Source of the DNA: PMNU01 sp035479375
Lineage (GTDB): Bacteria > Patescibacteriota > Saccharimonadia > Saccharimonadales > UBA4665
NCBI GenBank assembly: GCA_035479375.1
Contig: DATIIT010000013.1
Span: forward strand, 8,044-72,043
DNA: 64,000 nt
Direction: 5' to 3'
Every line of letters begins with the position of its first letter. The stretch's first letter is position 1. The translations under genes were made by a program, and so were the position numbers. Positions 51,315 through 60,611 of this stretch are shown here, piece after piece. A model generated the notes under the pieces. The model was not told the origin of the DNA and ran no database searches. It saw only the letters and a list, made by a program, of their open reading frames with translations.

Positions 51315-54300
51315 ATGAAAGACTGGCGTATTGCTGTAGTTGGCCGCAAAACTAAAAAAAGCTCCTGGTACGATTGGAAGCAGCGCTTGCTGGCGTTGCT
51401 GTTGTTTATCACCATGGTGGCGGGCGTGTTTATCCCGCCGGCATCGGCCTATGCCGCACAGCATGCCGACTCGGTTCCCGCTACTTCGCCGGCCAACGGC
51501 GGGGCCGCGCACACCACCACCGCGCCGCCAGACACCAAAACCAAGATGAAGACGGCGTATGCCAGCGCGCTCGGCACGGGCAAATCACCGTTTACGGCGG
51601 CGGCCGACGCCCATGCCACCGGGCTGCTGGGCAATCTTGGCAAAAGCGTGGCAAGCGTCGCCGGGGATCCCCTCAATACCCCGCCGGGAGCCACGGCCGT
51701 AACCCCGCACGAACTTACAGACAAGCGCACCGCCACCAGCACCGTGATGCAGAACGCCGACGGCACCTTCACCCAGAAAAACTACTTCACGCCGCAGTTC
51801 TACCAGAAGGGCAGCGCGTGGCAAAAGATCGACTCAAGCTTGGTGGAAGACAAAAACGCCAGTGACTCCGGCAACGTGGCGGGCAAGGTGCTTGGCCAAG
51901 CCGAGTCGCTGCTGTCTTCGGCCACTACTTTTACGGTCAAAGATAACGATTGGCAAGCCCGCTTCGCCCCCAGCGACTTCGCTAAAGGCATGGTCCGCGT
52001 CCAAAAAGGCACCAGCCAAGTAGGCTTCAGCCCGGTGGGCGCCAAAAAGGTTGCGCCGGTGATCACCACGGACAGCACCGGCAAACAAACCGTGCACTAC
52101 TACGACCTCTGGCCGGGCGTCAACGTGGAATACACCGTATACTCCGACCAAGTCAAAGAAAACATTATTTTGAAGTCTAAGGACGCCACCAACCAGGTTG
52201 CGTTCCAAATTTTGGGCGCCACGCTGCAGGGCCAGGCGGGGAACGGCGCGGCGGCACCGGCCTTTGGCATCCATGGTGCGCTCAACGACGAGTTTTCTAT
52301 CTCGCCGGCCAACCTTATCCTGGAAAACTTTGGGTACGTGAGCGATGCGTCAGTGCTCAAGCAAACCTACAGTAGCGGCCAGCTAACGGTTTCGGTAGAC
52401 AAAGCCTACTTGCAAAAACTGCCCGCCAAAGCCTTCCCGGCGGTCATTGACCCGGGCGTAGACCACAGCACCTTTGGCAACCGCGGCGGCGGCAACTTTG
52501 TATCGTTTAAGACCGATGGCACTATTTGCTACTCCAACGTCTGCAACCTGTACGCCGGCGCGCTGTACGACAGCAACAACTACTTGCAGTACTGGCGCGG
52601 GGCATACTTTGCGCCGTACGACCGCTTCCGCAACAGCAGCTTTAAGCTGACGCACGCCAACTTGCACCTCTACCAGCGCAACAACGCCGGCTTCTGGACC
52701 GGTACGTACGACACGCACAACTTCCAAGTTGGCCACGCCACCTGCCTCAACAACTTCAACTGCGTGGACGGCGTGTGGGACAGCGCCAACTTTGGCATGG
52801 TGGGCGACGTGGACGTCACTAACGTCTACCAAAACGCCATTAACGGCGGTGACTTTGGCGCCTGGCTCATGGTAATGGGCGAGGATGGCACCACGTCGTC
52901 CTTCAAAAACTTTGACCCGGACAACAGCTACGTAGACTTCAGCTACGCCGATGTGCCCGCCACGCCTAGCTTCAGCATCCCGGCCGACGGCCAGACGTTT
53001 GTTGACCCGTCGGTAGCCGTGCGGATTAACGGCTTCAACAACCCCAACAGCAGCACCCCGCTACAATACGAAATGATGATCAGCAGCGGCCCCGGCGGCG
53101 TAGGCACGGTGATTGACTCCGGCCTGCAAACCAGCACTATGTGGTCGGTGCCGGACGGCATTTTGCAAGATGGCTCCACCTACTACATCCGGGCGCGCAG
53201 CTATGACCCGGCGGGCGGCGGCGGGTACAGCCCGTGGTCTGGCTCGATCTCCTTCAAGATTGATGCCCGCACCGGCAAAGACAAGACCCAAACGTACGAC
53301 ACGCTTGGCCCGGTGAGCGCCGACCTGGCCACCGGCAACCTGAGCACCAGCGACAGCAGTCACAGCTCGGCGGCGCTGGGCGGCTCGTTGGGTGTCAGCC
53401 TGGATTACAACTCGCCACTGCGCTCGCGGCCCGGGCTAACCGCACAATACTGGAACGTGCCCGCCAACTACGCCGGCGGCCAGCCCACCGGCGCGCCCGC
53501 AGTGCAGCGTACGGACCAAAACATCGACTTTGACTGGTCCACCGGCTCGCCAGCCAACAACGTCATCGCCAACAACTGGTTCTACGGGCTGTGGACAGGC
53601 TACTTTACGGCACCGGCCACCGGCACGTACTACTTTGGCGGCAATAACGACGACCTGCTGGTAGTGGCCGTGAACGGGCAAACGCTCTACAACAACGGCG
53701 GCTGCTACACCGGCGTGTGCTACGGCAGCTCCATCAACCTCACGGCCGGGCAGGTGGTGCCCATCCGCGTAGACTACGAGCAAGCCACCGGCCCAGATTA
53801 CGCCCACCTGTACGTCAAGGGCGCGGTAAATGAGCAAGTGGTGCCCCAATCCTGGCTGCAAACCGGCGTCCGCCCGGTAAACCAAGACCACGGCCTGGTA
53901 GGCAAGTACTACACCGACGATGGCTCGCACAACTTTGCCTCCACCGGTAACACGCTGTTCATGCAGCGCACCGACCCGTTCATCAGCTTTGACTGGGGCG
54001 GCGGCTCGCCTGTGCCTGGCGGCCCGGTAGACAACTTTATGGCGCGCTGGAGCGGCTACATCACCGTGCCAGCCACCGGCACGTACAATTTTGGCGCGTG
54101 GAGCGATGACGGCTCGCGCATCACCATGCACCTCGGCACTACCGACACCGAAGTGTACAACAACTGGAGCGACCACGGCGTGCAAGATGTGCTTGGCCAA
54201 GATGTTTCGCTCACCGCCAACACGCCGGTCTTCGTCACCGTGGACTACTACGAGCACGGCGGCGGCGCCAGCATGGCCTTTAAGACGCGCTTCAACGGCG

Positions 54301-57300
54301 GGGCAGAGCAGATTGTGCCCAGCGACTGGCTGAGCCCCAAGGCGCAAGTGGTGCCGAATGGCTGGAATCTGGGCATTGACCCAGACGGGGCAGTGAATTA
54401 CGACCACCTTAAGGCCAACCAAAACAGCGTGGTGCTCACTGACTCCAGCGGCGACACGCACGAGTACTCTTGGACCGGCAGCGGCTACAAACCACCAGTA
54501 AATGAAGATGGCCAGCTCACCCGCAACGCCGACGGCACCTTCACCATGCAAGACGTGGATGGCCGCACCTACGTGTTTAGCGCCGACGGCCTGCTCACCT
54601 CTGTTACCAGCCCCACGGATGACCGCCACCCGGCCGCGCTCAAATACACCTACGCCAGCGGTGCAGGCGGCGGCCCGGCGCACATCACCCAGATTGCCGA
54701 CGGCGTTACCGCCAGCCGCAACGCCAACGTCTACTACAGCGGCGACACGCACTGCGGCAGCGCGCCCACCGGCTACTCGGCCGCGCCCGGCGGCATGCTG
54801 TGCGCCGTCATCACCAACGATGGCCGCGCCACCTACTTCTACTACGACGGCCACGGGCAGCTGGCGCGCATCGCCAAGCCCGGCAACGACTACACCGACT
54901 ACGGCTACGAAGAGGTAGACAACAGCGCTGGCCAGGCCATTGGCTACCGCATGAACTCGCAGCGCGACTCGCTGGCTAACGACGCCGTGGCCGCGGGCAT
55001 CCGCGCCAATGACGCCACCGTGCAAACGCAAATTTCCTACGATGCCCTCGGCCGCGTGGCTAGCGTGACCCAGCCAGCTGCCAACGCCGGCGACGTCCGC
55101 ACCCAAAACACCGTTGAGTACCTGCCCGGCACCTCCGGCTACGTAAGTGGCAACCCGGCCACCGGCTACTTTGGCGCCACCCAAGAGCACGTCACCGGCG
55201 ACACCGAGCCCAACGGCTTCACCCGCCGCGTAGAATACGACAACCTGTTCCGCACCACCAAAGACGTCAGCGTCACCAACCAGGCCATCGTCACCGCCTG
55301 GGATCCGCTGAAAGACCTAGAGCTGAGCACCACTGACCCCACCGGCCTCATGACCACCACCATCTACGACGATGACGACCGCGCCATCTCCCAGTACGGC
55401 CCGGCGCCCAGCAGCTGGTTTGCCGCGGACCGCACGCCGCTGGCCGCCAACGCTAGCCAAGTGCCGCGCACCGACACCGGCTACGACCAAAACATCGTAG
55501 GCCCGGCCGTAGCCTGGTACAACTACACCAACGCCAACGGCGGCGCCCTGGTAGGCGCGCCCAAATTGCACACCACCGGCTTTGACAACACCGGCGCCGT
55601 CCACCTCGGCCGCGACTTCCGCGTGGCCGGCAGCGTGCCCATCACGCCGGACACCGGCATGGACGGCTACGGCTTTAGCGCCACGGGCAAAATCCGCTTC
55701 CCGGGCACCGGCACCTACACCTTTAAGCTGTGGACCGATGACGGCGCGCGCCTGTTCATAGACGACCAACAGGTGCTGTCCAACTGGGGCACCACCACCG
55801 AAGGCATCGCCCAGAACATGATCAGCGGCACCTTCACGGCCACCGCGGGCAAACCCTACCGTTTCCGCTTCGACTACGGCCACAACGGCAACCCCGGCGG
55901 CCTGGAATTGTGGACAGCCGGCCCAGGCGTCAACGACGACTCCGGCCAAGGCCTCGGCACCAGCCACCCGTCGTTCCTGGTGCCAGATTACAGCCTGCAA
56001 ACGAGCACCACCAACTACGACAGCACCATTGGCAACAGCGTCACCACCACCAACTACGGCAGCACGCCGGAGCTTGGCCTGGCGCAGAGCGTCAGCGCTG
56101 ACCCTACGAGCCAAAACCTTACCAGCACCAGCACCTACGAGGCACCGGGCACCGGTTTCTTACGCCAAACCAGCACCACGCTGCCCGGTGGCAACACCAC
56201 CAACTTCACGTACTACGGCGCCACAGAGACGCGTGACAACCCATGCACCACCGGCACCACCGAAGCCTACCAACAGGCCGGTATGCTCAAAACCAAGACC
56301 GAGCCCGACCCAGACGGCGCCGGCACCCAAACCGGCCGCATCACCGAGACCATCTATGACGACGCCGGCAAAATCGTAGCCACCCGGCTGAACAGCGACG
56401 CCTGGACCTGCAACACCTACGACCCCCGCGAGCGCGTCACCGAAACCGACGTCCCGGCCTTTAACGGCCAGGCCGCCCGCACCATCCAAAACGACTACGC
56501 CGTGGGCGGCAACCCACTAGAGACCACCACCTGGGACGGCAGCGGCTGGATCGTGGTCTGGACCGACCTCTTGGGCCGCACCACCAAATACCGCGACATC
56601 CACGACGACGAAACCGTCTCCACTTACGACACCCACGGCCACCTGACGCAGCGCGTCAGCCCGTTGGGCACAGAAGCGTTCGTGTACGACCAATACGACC
56701 GCCTCACCGACCAACAGCTGGACGGCGCCACCTACGCCCACATCACCTACAACAGCTACAGCCAAATAGACAACGTCACGTACCCGGCCGCCGGCCAACT
56801 CAAAGTAACCCTGGCGCGCGACACCTTGGGCCGCACCAACAGCTACAGCTACACCTTGGGCAACGGCACCACCACGGTGGGCGACGCCGTCAACCGCACG
56901 CAGTCCAACCAAGTGCTCAATGACATCGTCACCAGTGGCACTAGCAGCCTGTGGTACACCTACGGCTACGACACCGCCGGGCGCATCACCACCGCCAACA
57001 TCGGGCCGCACAGCTACAGTTACGGATACGGCACGCAAAACACCGGCACCTGTGGCACCGCCGGCAACATGAACGCCGCTTCCGGCAAAAACAGCAACCG
57101 CACCACGCAGACCATAGACGGCACCACCACCAATTACTGCTACGACTACGCCGACCGCCTGGTAACCAGCAGCGACCCAGCCAGTAACTACACCGAGTAC
57201 GACCCGCACGGCAACATGACCTACATCGGCACCAACACCACGCCGCTGCGCCTGTGCTACGACAGCTCAGACCGCAACACGTGCCTGGTAAACTACGACA

Positions 57301-58382
57301 GCAACGGCACCGGCGCGGCCATGTACTACACCCGTGACGTGCAGGGGCGCATCATCTACCGCGAAAAAGACAACATCAGCGCCTGGAACTGGGCCCTGGC
57401 CGGCAACTACTGGTACGGCTACACCGGCAGCGGCGACACGCCGGACTTCGTCCGCGACGGCAACTGGAACGTGGTGGAAAAGACCCTGGAACTGGCCGGC
57501 GGGGTAGTGGTGACCATCAAGCCGGCGCAAACTGGCGCGGCACACGCTGTGTACTCGCTGCCCAACATCCACGGCGACACCTTGCTAACGGTTGACGCCG
57601 GTGGCGCCAACACCAGCACCGGCAACGGCCCGGCCAACAGCTTCACGTACGACCCGTTCGGTAGCGTCCTGCAAGGCAGCAGCCTGCCCAATAATACCGA
57701 CGTGGGCTCCTTCGGCTGGGTAGGCGAGCACGAAAAGTTCACAGAAACCGCCCTGGCGCTCGCGCCAATCCAGATGGGCGCCCGGGTGTACTTGCCCACC
57801 TTGGGCCGGTTTACCAGCGTAGACCCACAACCCGGCGGCACACCGAACGCGTATGTTTATCCGCCGGATCCGATTAATGACTTTGACTTGAATGGGGAGT
57901 TTGGGTGGAAGAGCTTTGCTAATGTGATGAGTGTGGCATCAATCCTACCGGGTCCAGCTGGCATGATAGCGTCGGCTATATCAGCAGCATCTTATGCGGC
58001 GGCGGGTGATAAAAAGGACGCCGTGATTATGGCCGCAACCATCGCCGCGGCGGCGGTGGGTGCAGGCGCAGCGGTAAAAGCGGTTCAAAGCTACTCCAAG
58101 GCAGTGAAGGTGGTCAAATTGGCCAACGCTGGCGAAAAAGACCTGGGAACCGCCGGCCGCCTCACTTCACATATCGCCGGCCATATGTGGACTGCTAAAA
58201 CACTCGGCACGACACGCGCCAGCGCTTCCGGCCTAAGCAGGTATCGCGCACCGGCTATAAAAAGTAGTGGAAAGTTAGTGTCTAATTTCGAGAGGTTCGT
58301 TGCCAAACCTACGAGTAGTCGGTTGCAAAAATACCCAAACAGGCATATAAATGGTCACCTAACCATAAAAGGATGGTGGTAA
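51315..58382 (+). CDS. Giant secreted PA14/RHS-repeat polymorphic-toxin-like protein
   Basis: 2355 residues. Signal sequence at about 25-46 (LLALLLFITMVAGVFIPPAS); WapA-like N-terminal region with a DNRLRE-like part (about 380-540); an FN3-like domain (about 545-655); PA14 domains at about 705-850, 858-1010 and 1390-1540; YD/RHS repeats between and after; RHS core end LPTLGRFTSVDPQPGGTPN and YVYPPDPINDFDLNGEF at about 2155-2196. The last ~159 residues are a separate tip: two Ala/Gly-rich hydrophobic helices, then a basic domain (HIAGHMWTAKTLGTTRAS ... HINGHLTIKGWW) of no known family. Codon use shifts at the tip. RHS shells encapsulate and deliver C-terminal toxins. SD GAGGGGG precedes the ATG; candidate immunity gene overlaps its stop. 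Confidence 0.9.
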   Translation: MKDWRIAVVGRKTKKSSWYDWKQRLLALLLFITMVAGVFIPPASAYAAQHADSVPATSPANGGAAHTTTAPPDTKTKMKTAYASALGTGKSPFTAAADAHATGLLGNLGKSVASVAGDPLNTPPGATAVTPHELTDKRTATSTVMQNADGTFTQKNYFTPQFYQKGSAWQKIDSSLVEDKNASDSGNVAGKVLGQAESLLSSATTFTVKDNDWQARFAPSDFAKGMVRVQKGTSQVGFSPVGAKKVAPVITTDSTGKQTVHYYDLWPGVNVEYTVYSDQVKENIILKSKDATNQVAFQILGATLQGQAGNGAAAPAFGIHGALNDEFSISPANLILENFGYVSDASVLKQTYSSGQLTVSVDKAYLQKLPAKAFPAVIDPGVDHSTFGNRGGGNFVSFKTDGTICYSNVCNLYAGALYDSNNYLQYWRGAYFAPYDRFRNSSFKLTHANLHLYQRNNAGFWTGTYDTHNFQVGHATCLNNFNCVDGVWDSANFGMVGDVDVTNVYQNAINGGDFGAWLMVMGEDGTTSSFKNFDPDNSYVDFSYADVPATPSFSIPADGQTFVDPSVAVRINGFNNPNSSTPLQYEMMISSGPGGVGTVIDSGLQTSTMWSVPDGILQDGSTYYIRARSYDPAGGGGYSPWSGSISFKIDARTGKDKTQTYDTLGPVSADLATGNLSTSDSSHSSAALGGSLGVSLDYNSPLRSRPGLTAQYWNVPANYAGGQPTGAPAVQRTDQNIDFDWSTGSPANNVIANNWFYGLWTGYFTAPATGTYYFGGNNDDLLVVAVNGQTLYNNGGCYTGVCYGSSINLTAGQVVPIRVDYEQATGPDYAHLYVKGAVNEQVVPQSWLQTGVRPVNQDHGLVGKYYTDDGSHNFASTGNTLFMQRTDPFISFDWGGGSPVPGGPVDNFMARWSGYITVPATGTYNFGAWSDDGSRITMHLGTTDTEVYNNWSDHGVQDVLGQDVSLTANTPVFVTVDYYEHGGGASMAFKTRFNGGAEQIVPSDWLSPKAQVVPNGWNLGIDPDGAVNYDHLKANQNSVVLTDSSGDTHEYSWTGSGYKPPVNEDGQLTRNADGTFTMQDVDGRTYVFSADGLLTSVTSPTDDRHPAALKYTYASGAGGGPAHITQIADGVTASRNANVYYSGDTHCGSAPTGYSAAPGGMLCAVITNDGRATYFYYDGHGQLARIAKPGNDYTDYGYEEVDNSAGQAIGYRMNSQRDSLANDAVAAGIRANDATVQTQISYDALGRVASVTQPAANAGDVRTQNTVEYLPGTSGYVSGNPATGYFGATQEHVTGDTEPNGFTRRVEYDNLFRTTKDVSVTNQAIVTAWDPLKDLELSTTDPTGLMTTTIYDDDDRAISQYGPAPSSWFAADRTPLAANASQVPRTDTGYDQNIVGPAVAWYNYTNANGGALVGAPKLHTTGFDNTGAVHLGRDFRVAGSVPITPDTGMDGYGFSATGKIRFPGTGTYTFKLWTDDGARLFIDDQQVLSNWGTTTEGIAQNMISGTFTATAGKPYRFRFDYGHNGNPGGLELWTAGPGVNDDSGQGLGTSHPSFLVPDYSLQTSTTNYDSTIGNSVTTTNYGSTPELGLAQSVSADPTSQNLTSTSTYEAPGTGFLRQTSTTLPGGNTTNFTYYGATETRDNPCTTGTTEAYQQAGMLKTKTEPDPDGAGTQTGRITETIYDDAGKIVATRLNSDAWTCNTYDPRERVTETDVPAFNGQAARTIQNDYAVGGNPLETTTWDGSGWIVVWTDLLGRTTKYRDIHDDETVSTYDTHGHLTQRVSPLGTEAFVYDQYDRLTDQQLDGATYAHITYNSYSQIDNVTYPAAGQLKVTLARDTLGRTNSYSYTLGNGTTTVGDAVNRTQSNQVLNDIVTSGTSSLWYTYGYDTAGRITTANIGPHSYSYGYGTQNTGTCGTAGNMNAASGKNSNRTTQTIDGTTTNYCYDYADRLVTSSDPASNYTEYDPHGNMTYIGTNTTPLRLCYDSSDRNTCLVNYDSNGTGAAMYYTRDVQGRIIYREKDNISAWNWALAGNYWYGYTGSGDTPDFVRDGNWNVVEKTLELAGGVVVTIKPAQTGAAHAVYSLPNIHGDTLLTVDAGGANTSTGNGPANSFTYDPFGSVLQGSSLPNNTDVGSFGWVGEHEKFTETALALAPIQMGARVYLPTLGRFTSVDPQPGGTPNAYVYPPDPINDFDLNGEFGWKSFANVMSVASILPGPAGMIASAISAASYAAAGDKKDAVIMAATIAAAAVGAGAAVKAVQSYSKAVKVVKLANAGEKDLGTAGRLTSHIAGHMWTAKTLGTTRASASGLSRYRAPAIKSSGKLVSNFERFVAKPTSSRLQKYPNRHINGHLTIKGWW

Positions 58383-58804
58383 TGAGAATAAAACCCTACC
58401 TCTTATCGGTCTCTTTCGACAATGAGATCCAGCGGCTTGATGCCCAGAGATGGGTGATCAGCGCCGACGTAGACATAGGCGACCTACTGACGCGTGACAA
58501 AGCAAACAGCATCGGAAATAAAATACGGCGGCGGCTACCAAAAAACGCTTCACTGACCGGTGAATTCCTATACGTCGTCTGCTCGCCAGCGTTTAAAGAG
58601 AACCCGCCAAAGGACTACGCCGAGTTCATAGACAGGACATACGTCCAACTGGAGTTTGACGAACATGACGCTACCCAGCATCTGGAGTCGCTCATAAACG
58701 ACATCGGCGAAGTGACATTGGATGAGTTTACGCAAAAGATCCATCAGTTCTTAGAGACAGAGGAATGGGATTACATGGTCGGAAAGATAGAAGGCGGCGG
58801 TTGA
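58382..58804 (+). CDS. Immunity candidate 1 (Imm8-like)
   Basis: 140 residues from ATG 58382 (MRIKPYLLSVSFDNE), which overlaps the RHS gene's stop by one base (TAATG), so it is translationally coupled to the toxin. The order FLYVVCSPAF, YVQLEFDEHDATQHLESLI, QFLETEEWDYM resembles the Imm8 layout (VC-P strand, helix, C-terminal F-x-WE). Probably neutralises the RHS tip. Paralogue of the following gene. Confidence 0.75.
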   Translation: MRIKPYLLSVSFDNEIQRLDAQRWVISADVDIGDLLTRDKANSIGNKIRRRLPKNASLTGEFLYVVCSPAFKENPPKDYAEFIDRTYVQLEFDEHDATQHLESLINDIGEVTLDEFTQKIHQFLETEEWDYMVGKIEGGG

Positions 58805-59271
58805 CGGCATCTGAACCAAAAATCCGCCCATACATCATACGAATAAGCGATCCAGAAAAATTTCAGGAGGATGGCGGGGCGCCGTTCGGTGCCTCTCCCA
58901 ACCAACGCTGGGCAGCAGAGTATGAAGTCATCCTAGGGGATAAAAATGTTGCCGAAGAATATGAAACCCTCTATCAAATACACAAGTTTCGGGCAAGGCA
59001 CACACTAAACAAGTTCACCAACCGCACAAATGGATCCCTGGGCGTGTCGTTCTTCTTTCTGGTCTGCTCGCCGGCATATGCAAAAGATCCGGTTGGCTCA
59101 AACCATAACAGAGAAGACGTAAAGAGAGCCCTGCTTCAAAATGAGTTCGACCAAGATGCCGCTACACAGTATCTAGACGGAAAAATTGCCTCCATTGGCG
59201 AACTAAGCCCAGATAAGCTAGGCGCGGCATTGAAAGAGTTCCTCGACACGACTGAATGGGAGGAGGAGTGA
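58801..59271 (+). CDS. Immunity candidate 2 (Imm8-like paralogue)
   Basis: 156 residues if started at TTG 58801, which overlaps the preceding stop (TTGA) and lies behind a purine-rich GAAGGCGG stretch. It shares with candidate 1 the blocks FFFLVCSPAYAKD, FDQDAATQYLDGKIASIGEL and KEFLDTTEWEEE. It may protect against a related toxin tip or a variant, as in immunity arrays. An ATG further upstream (58765) would overlap 40 bases into candidate 1 and is less likely. Confidence 0.7.
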   Translation: MTASEPKIRPYIIRISDPEKFQEDGGAPFGASPNQRWAAEYEVILGDKNVAEEYETLYQIHKFRARHTLNKFTNRTNGSLGVSFFFLVCSPAYAKDPVGSNHNREDVKRALLQNEFDQDAATQYLDGKIASIGELSPDKLGAALKEFLDTTEWEEE

Positions 59272-59555
59272 CCACCCACCACACCAAACAACTCATGCGA
59301 GAATGGGATCCACTAGGTCTCATCACAGACCACGGCACGCCCCCAGATGAATATGACCGTGAAGCCTTTGAACTTCTACTATGGTTTGAAAAACAGCCGG
59401 CCGCGACCACTGACGAGGTTTGCAGCCACATTTCTGGGATTCTAGAAGATTGGGCGGGCCCGCTTTCTGAAGAAATGCGACAAGAGTGTTACGAAAAGGC
59501 CGGTGCGCTCCTACAGGCGCTGCAAGATGACGCCAAGGCCGATACGCACAAATAA
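59268..59555 (+). CDS. Small accessory protein of the RHS block
   Basis: About 95 residues, starting at GTG 59268 (overlapping the previous stop, GTGA, with GGGAGG just upstream) or ATG 59295. The segment MREWDPLGLITDHGTPPDEYD, then FELLLWFEKQPAATTDEV is a helical pattern seen in small proteins from toxin-immunity loci in my memory; family name not certain. Probably another immunity or regulatory protein. Confidence 0.65.
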   Translation: MTTHHTKQLMREWDPLGLITDHGTPPDEYDREAFELLLWFEKQPAATTDEVCSHISGILEDWAGPLSEEMRQECYEKAGALLQALQDDAKADTHK

Positions 59556-59620
59556 AAGACTGCTTGAATTCCGAAGGAACCCGTTGTAGACTGCATCCGA
59601 ACCCGAGCAGGATAACAGCA

Positions 59621-59833
59621 ATGCACATAACATACGATAAATCCGTCGACGCCGCCTACATATGCGTAGACAACAAACCTGGTGGCGAAGTTGCAAACAC
59701 CGTTTCTTGCGAAAACCTGCCGCCCGGCATAAATGGGGAGGTCAACCTAGACTTCGATAAAAGCGGGAAACTTTTAGGCATCGAGGTTCTCGGCGCGAGC
59801 CACATGTTGCCGGAAGATTTACTTAATAACTAA
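59621..59833 (+). CDS. DUF2283-family protein
   Basis: 70 residues. MHITYDKSVDAAYICVDNKP, then VNLDFDKSGKLLGIEVLGAS is the DUF2283 signature (YDxxxDAxYI ... G.L.GIEVL.AS). Often next to toxin genes in bacteria; function unknown. An AGGATAAC Shine-Dalgarno-like stretch is before ATG 59621. Confidence 0.82.
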   Translation: MHITYDKSVDAAYICVDNKPGGEVANTVSCENLPPGINGEVNLDFDKSGKLLGIEVLGASHMLPEDLLNN

Positions 59834-59855
59834 AGATTCCTGAGAAACTTACTGA

Positions 59856-60218
59856 ATGAAAGACTTCATTCCTCCAGAAATTACCACACTTGCGGCACGG
59901 CACCGTGCAATCGTAACGGTTGTCGCCGAGCCTTACGACGTCGAAGACCTACCCGGCGCACGGTTGGCAGACATACACATTGCAGCCCCAAAAATAGCTA
60001 TCGATGTCAGCCTCATAGTGAACACACGGCGTGGCCGGGCGTACGCAATTGACGCCATAAAACTCGATGGGGACGAATTTTTAGACCAGCATCCTGACAT
60101 ATTTTTAAGAATATTAGATGGCATACTCGCCGGGAACGTTCATCACAAGAAAAACTGGCTTGGCCACGAGAAAATGTATGTCACCGACGAGGACGGGGTC
60201 AAGTATCATCCCCGTTAG
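59856..60218 (+). CDS. Hypothetical protein, 120 residues
   Basis: Starts MKDFIPPEITTLAARHRAIV. A strand-rich N-terminal half (IVTVVAEPYDVED, ADIHIAAPKIAIDVSLIV) and an acidic helix later; ends with MYVTDEDGVKYHPR. No family recognised. It lies 22 bases after the DUF2283 gene within the accessory block behind the RHS gene, so an immunity or regulatory role is plausible but unproved. Confidence 0.62.
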   Translation: MKDFIPPEITTLAARHRAIVTVVAEPYDVEDLPGARLADIHIAAPKIAIDVSLIVNTRRGRAYAIDAIKLDGDEFLDQHPDIFLRILDGILAGNVHHKKNWLGHEKMYVTDEDGVKYHPR

Positions 60219-60248
60219 GTTGCTGATGACAGAATTGAATAGCGATAA

Positions 60249-60571
60249 ATGAATAAAATACCCGCATATCTAGACAATCTAAAAAAGGAAATAAACTTCC
60301 AGATCGCCAGCAACGAGGAGCATTCCGCTGGAGACCATATAACGGTTTGTGATCTCACACTAACCAAAGACGGGCGGGCAATTGGGCTGCATTGTGTGCA
60401 CACAATGCAGCCACCATGCTAGAGCCGGAGGTCATACAGCTTGAATTTTCGGGTGCGGGACTGCGCGAGCCCAGTCCCGCCCAAACAACGCAAGCCATCA
60501 GAGCAATCTTCACCGGGCAGTATACTATCACCAAAACCGCCCTCGGCGCCAAAAACCTAAAAATCCACTAA
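60249..60571 (+). pseudogene. Small gene split by a palindromic insertion
   Basis: From ATG 60249 (MNKIPAYLDNLKKEINFQ) the frame stops at TAG 60420 after only 57 codons, right after a perfect palindrome (60385-60412). The frame that opens at ATG 60416 (MLEPEVIQLEFSGAGLRE) continues to TAA 60569. Removing one 14-base arm joins the two in one frame of about 102 codons, with KDGRAIG before and MLEPEVIQLEFS after. So an inverted duplication of 14 bases broke this gene. Product unknown; member of the RHS accessory block. Confidence 0.6.
60385..60412. repeat. Perfect 28-bp palindrome (14+14, no spacer)
   Basis: GGCTGCATTGTGTG (60385-60398) is followed at once by its exact complement CACACAATGCAGCC (60399-60412). 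It lies inside the split gene and causes its frameshift. Confidence 0.85.
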
Positions 60572-60611
60572 ACCACACCCTTGCCATCCGTGCTAAAATA
60601 AAACCTAAGAT

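Noticed and set aside
53436..55190. A 584-codon open frame on the minus strand inside the RHS gene
   Set aside because: It lies opposite a GC-rich gene with C-ending codons, which opens long antisense frames; its product is a low-complexity Val/Ala/Gly string without motifs.
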